This document shows positions 59,095 to 64,000 of a stretch of DNA of 64,000 bases, one piece after another. The notes under the pieces are model-generated. The model did not search any database, was not told where the DNA came from, and saw only the letters and a list, made by a program, of their open reading frames with translations. The translations under genes were made by a program, and so were the position numbers. Origin of the DNA: Straminergon stramineum (lineage: Eukaryota > Streptophyta > Bryopsida > Hypnales > Calliergonaceae); assembly GCA_963920665.1 (NCBI GenBank), contig OY987265.1:6949001-7013000 (forward strand). Reading direction: 5' to 3'. Every line of letters starts with the position of its first letter. The first letter of the stretch is position 1.

Positions 59095-59287
59095 ATTTGT
59101 GTTTGATTTGCCAAGCATAATCAAAATTGATTAAATTTAGACAAAAAAACAACCAATGGCAAAAAATGAATAACAATCAACTAAAATATAGTTTAGCACC
59201 CATGTTGGAGGGCTCGAAAGTCTTTTGTCCCTCTTTTGGGTTTAGAGTTGCAAAGGTGGCATTAGAAGGAAATGAGGGGTTTTGCAA

Positions 59288-60519
59288 CACTGAAAAATAG
59301 TTGTTTTTGAGTTACATAGGACATTTTGCGACTAGTGCTAATTTGGAACTTTTAGCTAGAATGGACAAGTTGCATGTTTGATTGTAGTTGCAAGTTGCAG
59401 CAACCTATTTGGAACTTCATTGATGAACTTTTCTGATGTGGTTGCTTATGTGGTATTTATTGCCACGTGAAGTTGGTCACTCAATTGAAGAGTTGTGCAA
59501 TTTGTTGGCAACTCATTTTCAACTAATGTATGACTTCATTGAAACTAATCTATAACTTCATTGAAACTCATTGAAACTTCAATGCAACTTGTTTGTGACT
59601 CATTTGCAACTTGTCTAGGACTTGTAGATTTGTAGATTTTAAATTTTTTATCTCATTGGTTCATAGATTTGTAGATTTCAGATCTAACTTTTTTTTAATT
59701 TCAAAAGTTACAATATTGGTATTTAATAGATTTCATTGGTTTTGGAAATTTTACAATTTAATAGGTTTTAAAAAAATTTGGATTTTATTTCTAGATTTCT
59801 AGAGAATGTAGAAATCTACAAAATGTAGAGGTCACTTTGCAAAATGTAGAAATCTACAAAATACAAAAATCTTTTAATTCTATTGACAAAATTCATGACA
59901 TTAGAATATAACAATTTACATGTCTTATATGTCTAACCTAATGTTATTCTTCACAATTGATATGGTACAATTGATATAAGACAATTAGGAAATGACTTCA
60001 GAAACAACTAAAAAACAATTAATAACGACTAAAAAATGACTTTAGAAACAACTAAAAAACGACTCTAGTACTACTAGGAAACAACTGGGAATTGACTAAA
60101 AAACAAATAGAAATTGACCAAGAAACAACTAGCCTCATTTTACAATTGTTGTTGCTTTCTAGTTGTTTCCTAGTCGTTTTTTGCTAGTGTAGATTGACAC
60201 AATGAAACCCACAAAGCATAGACTTGTCCACATCGACAACTATGATGAATATTAGATGGAGAATAATTCACATTCATTCTAAATTTGAACTCTATTACAA
60301 ATCTTGTAATCCTACACTTCATTCTATGACTGCTATGCAACTAAAACAATGTATTCTCTTCATTCTACAACTACTTCGCAACTAAAACATTGTACTATTG
60401 ATGTATAATAATGACATAAGAATTTGGTGCAAATAGAGAGGGCTATAGTTGCAGGATAGTTGTATAAAACATTTAGTCGCATTTCAATCAGTTGTGGCAG
60501 ACATGTTTTTTTTCTAGTG
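59288..60519. mobile_element. CACTA-like insert, 1,232 bp, in the duplicated block
   Basis: The block copy at 43.7 kb is continuous across this position (GTGGCAACAAT...), while here about 1.25 kb intervenes. Its ends are CACTGAAAAAT and, in inverse, CACTAGAAAAAAA; both sides carry GCGACTA a short distance in. Many copies of an AACAACTARAAAACGACT-like phrase at 59990-60180 look like subterminal repeats. A 3-bp target duplication is not clear, so CACTA membership is tentative. Confidence 0.5.
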
Positions 60520-60949
60520 TAGCAACAATATTTGGAGAAGATTGAAAATTTGAGGATTTAAAAAAATCCACGTAGAGAATAAGCCACTTAATATACATGT
60601 TGCATTCAAAAATAGGTCAAAGTTGAACAAGAATTCAAAATGAAAACAATCTTAGAAAATGAATGACATGAATTCACTATAGATCAATACAACAGTTTAC
60701 AAACCTAAAATACACCATCATTACTATTTAAGTACCTCTATTGCTTCAACCTTTGGATCTAACTAGGAAAATGTAAAGGTGACAATGTATTTTTTTTGAG
60801 AAAATTCAACATCCAAATTCAATGCTTCAATTGAATTCTTAAAGACTGAGCTAATGATAAAAAATAAAAAATTGTTGATCAAGCAATGAGCACTAAAGTA
60901 CTAATAATGTATATTTTAGGAGATGATGACTAGTGCAGTGCAACTTCAA

Positions 60950-61156
60950 ATGTATCAATAGTGTACTGTACATTTCAAGAGGTGGTCGCTTTTAGTAATC
61001 ATAGCATTTCAACTTCAAGAATTCGTAACTAATTCCACAAAGGTCCAAAAATATGAAACAACTTGGATTGAATGCCAATTCCATTTTTCTTTGTAAGAAA
61101 ATTTACTGAAATTGTTTGAAAGAGTTTGGCTTCCATGAAAGGGCAATGAACTCTTA
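60950..61156 (+). repeat. Dispersed repeat D, copy 3
   Basis: Same landmarks as at 17.2 kb: TTTCAACTTCAAGAATTCG, CACAAAGGTCC, ATGAAACAACTTGGATTGAA and GAAAGGGCAATGAACTC. It is the unoccupied counterpart of E5 and E6. Confidence 0.6.
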
Positions 61157-61628
61157 AGGTAAAACAACCCATTACAAACCAAATACGGGGTTTGCCCTCT
61201 TGTCATTTATGAAAATTTTCTACTTTTTTTTCCAGAGAAAGTCAAGTGATAGAAATGGCAAGAGCATTTTAAACAATATTTTTTCAACAAAGTGTGAATT
61301 TGTTATGAATTTTTGAAGTGTTCAGCCCATCACAATCTATAAGAGTTCATAGCCTATCCCAAAACCAACTAAAATTGATCCACAACATTCATCTTACTCA
61401 CCTATTGTGGTCTCAATATTTTCTAACATAGAAGACCTGAAAAAGACACTTCCTACAATGAACTCACACTAAAAAATTGAAAGTTTCTATTGTGATCACT
61501 AATAACTCCATTCCATTTAGCTAAGACATTGAATGTGGCCCAAATCTCAATAATTAAAAGAAAACCATAATGGGGTCATTTTTAGGAGTCCACAATGGGT
61601 AAAAGGTCCGTAATGGGCTGTTTCACCT
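61157..61628. mobile_element. TA-flanked MITE family C, copy 3, uninterrupted, 472 bp
   Basis: Inverted ends AGGTAAAACAACCCATTAC and AGGTGAAACAGCCCATTAC differ at two positions. TA lies at 61155-61156 and 61629-61630. The related site at 17401-17420 (GATCTTAAATGATGCTT) is empty with a single TA, matching CTCTTA|TAAATGGTCTT here. No coding capacity. Ends and target fit a Tc1/mariner-like MITE. Confidence 0.82.
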
Positions 61629-61766
61629 TAAATGGTCTTAAAGAGCAGACCAACTTATCATGCCACTCCATTGCATTTTCAGGACTCATCTCGATGAAAG
61701 AAGTTGCCACACAACTGAAGCCCTGATTATACCGTACCATTCCTAGCCGCCATTTAAGCTTATTAA

Positions 61767-62715
61767 GTGCGCCGCTGTTTAGAAGGAGCGTCATCGCCAA
61801 GCTCTTCGATGTGAAAGAAGAGGGTGAATCTTATTCTCAAAGCTTCATAATTTGCTTCATCAGCTCTTCATGTCTGCCTGGATGAAGAGAGTGAACCTCC
61901 TTGATGCTGAGAGTTCAGGGAAGGGCTGGTACTATTCGAACAGTGAAAGAAGCTATAGTGCAGTCACATTTCGCAGCCATTAATTGAGGATGTGAATGTT
62001 CTGGGGGGTATTCAGGTCTGATATCAGTACCCGGGTGTCTTGGAAGTGCTTGCCTTAGAAACGATCTTCTTCTGAGCTCGTGTTGTTGGATCAGAAGATG
62101 TTCTATTGGGAATTTTGGAAAATATTGTGTTGGGGTTTTGAAAGGTTTCTTCTGAATTGAAGTGCTTGGCTAAAGGGTGGGATTGAGTCTATCAATCCTA
62201 CATGGAGATATCTTCAATGAATAGAATGCAAGCGGGTGTGAGATGGAGTGGCTTGTGTAACGATGTCTGACAGTGATTTGAAACATCTTGGTCGCATTTG
62301 TATTTGGTTGCCTTCATCCTTTGAAGCTTGCGCGTAGGCAGGATGGAATGAGAGCAGTCTGTAACGGTGGTGGAGCAGTTTCTCAACATGAGAAAATGTG
62401 GACTTGGCGTAGACAGTCCTCAGTGGACATCATCCTTGACTGTTCAGAGCAGTGAGAGCCCACAGCTGACTACTTTGTTCAGGTATTAGTTTGATTGAAA
62501 GCCCCATGTTCTTGATTTATTTTCACTAATACGTATTCGAATCCCAGTCTTATTATTGTCCTGTATAATCAGAACTGGAAATGGCCATGGAGCATAGTCT
62601 GCACAAGGGCGTTTAAGAAAGTTCTTTCGAGCTCAGCGACAACTTGGCCTTCACTTCCTCTAGTGTTTATCATCCACATTGTCTGAGTGGGTTACAGCAG
62701 ACGAGGTCACACAAG
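61767..62715 (+). promoter_or_regulatory. Upstream and leader region of the third F-box copy
   Basis: Conserved with 46700-47602 and includes GCCCACAGCTGACTACTTTG and CAGAACTGGAAATGGCC. It lacks E7, so it represents the ancestral upstream arrangement. A short ATG-initiated in-frame extension (from about 62644) may be leader rather than protein. Confidence 0.45.
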
Positions 62716-62718
62716 ATG

Positions 62719-64000
62719 CTGAAAAAGAACAGAGAAAAACGCAAATCTAGTGACAAACACGGCGGTCGGGCCATCCACTCGGTCCTGCAAGATTCTACCG
62801 TTTCTCGTAACGATGCCATGGAGTTTGAAGAGGCGGTGACGATGAACCACGAGGGGAGCGGTGTTGGCGTGGACCATGATGGTGAACGACCCGATTTTCG
62901 TTACGTAGCATGGCTCTTGCGAGAGAAGCTGAATGGCTTTGTAGATGGCGATCAGGAAGAACCTTCCGAATTGAAATTACGAAGCTTACTCAATCTGGTT
63001 GCCTCACGCAAGGTCATTTCAGTGGATCCGAAGCTGATGAATCCTGTTCTTTGGAGAACTCTTCCCCAGGAGTTGCTGTTACGTGTGCTGGCATGGCTGC
63101 CATTGCCTGATATCGCTCGGCTGCGTAGTCTCTCGAAGGAATGGAAGAGAGACATGGCTACTGTGAACTCGGGAAATCAACCGAGCACTCGACGAAACTA
63201 GTCCCACCATGGTTGCAGGTTTTTATCGGGGTAAAGGTTTTAAAATGTCTAGGTCAGAATTTTTCGTACGAGTATGTACACGGAGATCGCAATATTGCTA
63301 TCGTTTCCATCCTGGAGATCCTATTAATGGTCGATGGGATGATATGGGTGCACGTGATGGTGGATTGGTTTATTTTGTCTCCACCTGGGGACTCAGCAAA
63401 GCCAATCCCTTGTGCATTGTTGTGGTGAATCTCTTGACACGAGTTCGGCGTAAACTCCCGCCTCTGAAATATGTTTACTTAACCCCGCCCAAAATGGTGC
63501 ACATCGAAGTGGAATCTGTAACGAAGTGTTATAGGGTGGTGGTGGTTGGCAAAAACATAAAAGGCCGTCCCACAGTAGAGATGTATGATTCTAGTGCAAG
63601 GCACTGGACCAAAGCAACACCTCCATTTGGTTCCATTTTTGGTCTTGCTCACAGTTGGGAATTTAATATCCAGAAGAGGGCTTTCGGAAGCACATACAGA
63701 AGTCGAAGTGTGTATGACTTTACTGAAGGACAACTAAAATGCTATGATGAATGGGGTCCTTCCCGAGGAGCATCAGTGATGACGTATGCGGTTCAGAAGG
63801 ACTGCATGTTTGTGCTGCACAAGAAAACATCCGATGGTGACATTTCACTGGCAGAAGGTTTTTGCATCACCAAGTATCGTATCCAAAATAATGCAAAGGA
63901 TTGGGTACAAGAGAGGTCATACTTGTGCTCTCCTTTTGAAGACCTTTTGGGACAGGACTTTTCCCGGATGAAGCTAAGACCATGTGGAGGCCTTTTGAGG
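62719..64000 (+). pseudogene. Third F-box gene copy, frameshifted and cut by the window end
   Basis: The product starts MLKKNREKRKSS (ATG at 62719, equivalent to the start of the intact gene). The F-box is well kept: LWRTLPQELLLRVLAWLPLP then DIARLRSLSKEWKRD. Just after it, the sequence TCGGGAAATCAACC near 63168-63181 has one more G than the intact gene, which shifts the frame and brings a stop at 63199-63201. Beyond that, sequence similarity continues to base 64000 in the shifted frame, with a diverged patch at 63216-63290. The gene is probably a recent pseudogene, encodes a truncated F-box-only product, or carries a sequencing error. The 3' end is outside the window. Confidence 0.75.

Larger units (their letters stand above)
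58155..64000 (+). repeat. Tandem segmental duplication, copy 2 (partner 42685-49000)
   Basis: Order and orientation match 42685-49000 at an offset of about 15 kb: the GTGATTGATTAGATC start, family A remnant, GTTTAGCACCMATG region, repeat D, then the F-box upstream region and the F-box gene. Differences between copies are mainly insertions: E4-E7 in copy 1; a CACTA-like insert and a family C MITE in copy 2. The window ends inside the F-box gene. Confidence 0.8.

Overview
The window looks like nuclear DNA of a land plant. The evidence is short GT-AG introns with consistent phases, a plant-type MIP2/NBAS (Sec39) gene, a plant CYSTM protein, a small F-box family, a plant-type Helitron and several DNA-transposon families in AT-rich intergenic DNA. 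A non-seed plant such as a moss or other bryophyte is my guess; nothing here proves it. I saw no tRNA, rRNA, CRISPR array or bacterial-style operon.

Layout. 0.4-1.5 kb: a small three-exon CYSTM gene on the minus strand that no single ORF shows. 1.9-5.4 kb: repeats and unassigned DNA. 5.8-13.3 kb: a large eight-exon gene on the minus strand for a MIP2/NBAS-like tethering-complex subunit. 13.5-19.2 kb: repeat-rich DNA. 19.5-23.6 kb: a plus-strand locus of unknown function (called X here) with two phase-consistent exon chains, Xa and Xb. 25.0-29.5 kb: a decayed autonomous Helitron on the minus strand with four premature stops and a frameshift. 30.0-30.9 kb: an inverted-repeat (pogo/mariner-like) element. 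32.8-34.7 kb: DNA packed with a degenerate CCAANTNGG motif. 35.0-39.3 kb: a TA-flanked MITE interrupted by a 3.8-kb hAT element with a perfect 8-bp target duplication. 41.7-46.7 kb: five TTAA-flanked inverted-repeat elements. 46.7-64.0 kb: a tandem segmental duplication carrying an intact F-box gene (47.6 kb), a 5'-truncated and decayed copy of X (49.6-53.8 kb), an F-box pseudogene (55.7 kb) and a third F-box copy with a frameshift that runs off the window (62.7 kb).

The main discovery candidate is the family of short elements bounded by TTAA and beginning with CCC (consensus ends CCCCTAAATG or CCCCTAAAGGACCAA). At least nine copies are present. The block at 42.7-49 kb is duplicated at 58.2-64 kb, and the X locus is duplicated too, so the same sites can be compared with and without the insertion. 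At one site the comparison is exact: a single TTAA in the empty copy and TTAA at both ends in the filled copy. This is the signature of piggyBac-type transposition, which as far as I know is not an established superfamily of land plants. No transposase for it lies in this window.

The conserved genes do not form a pathway. MIP2 acts in Golgi-to-ER tethering, CYSTM is a small membrane-associated stress-type protein, F-box proteins are SCF ubiquitin-ligase adaptors, and X is unknown. The duplicated unit pairs an F-box gene with X, which looks like local gene-family birth and decay driven by tandem duplication and transposons.
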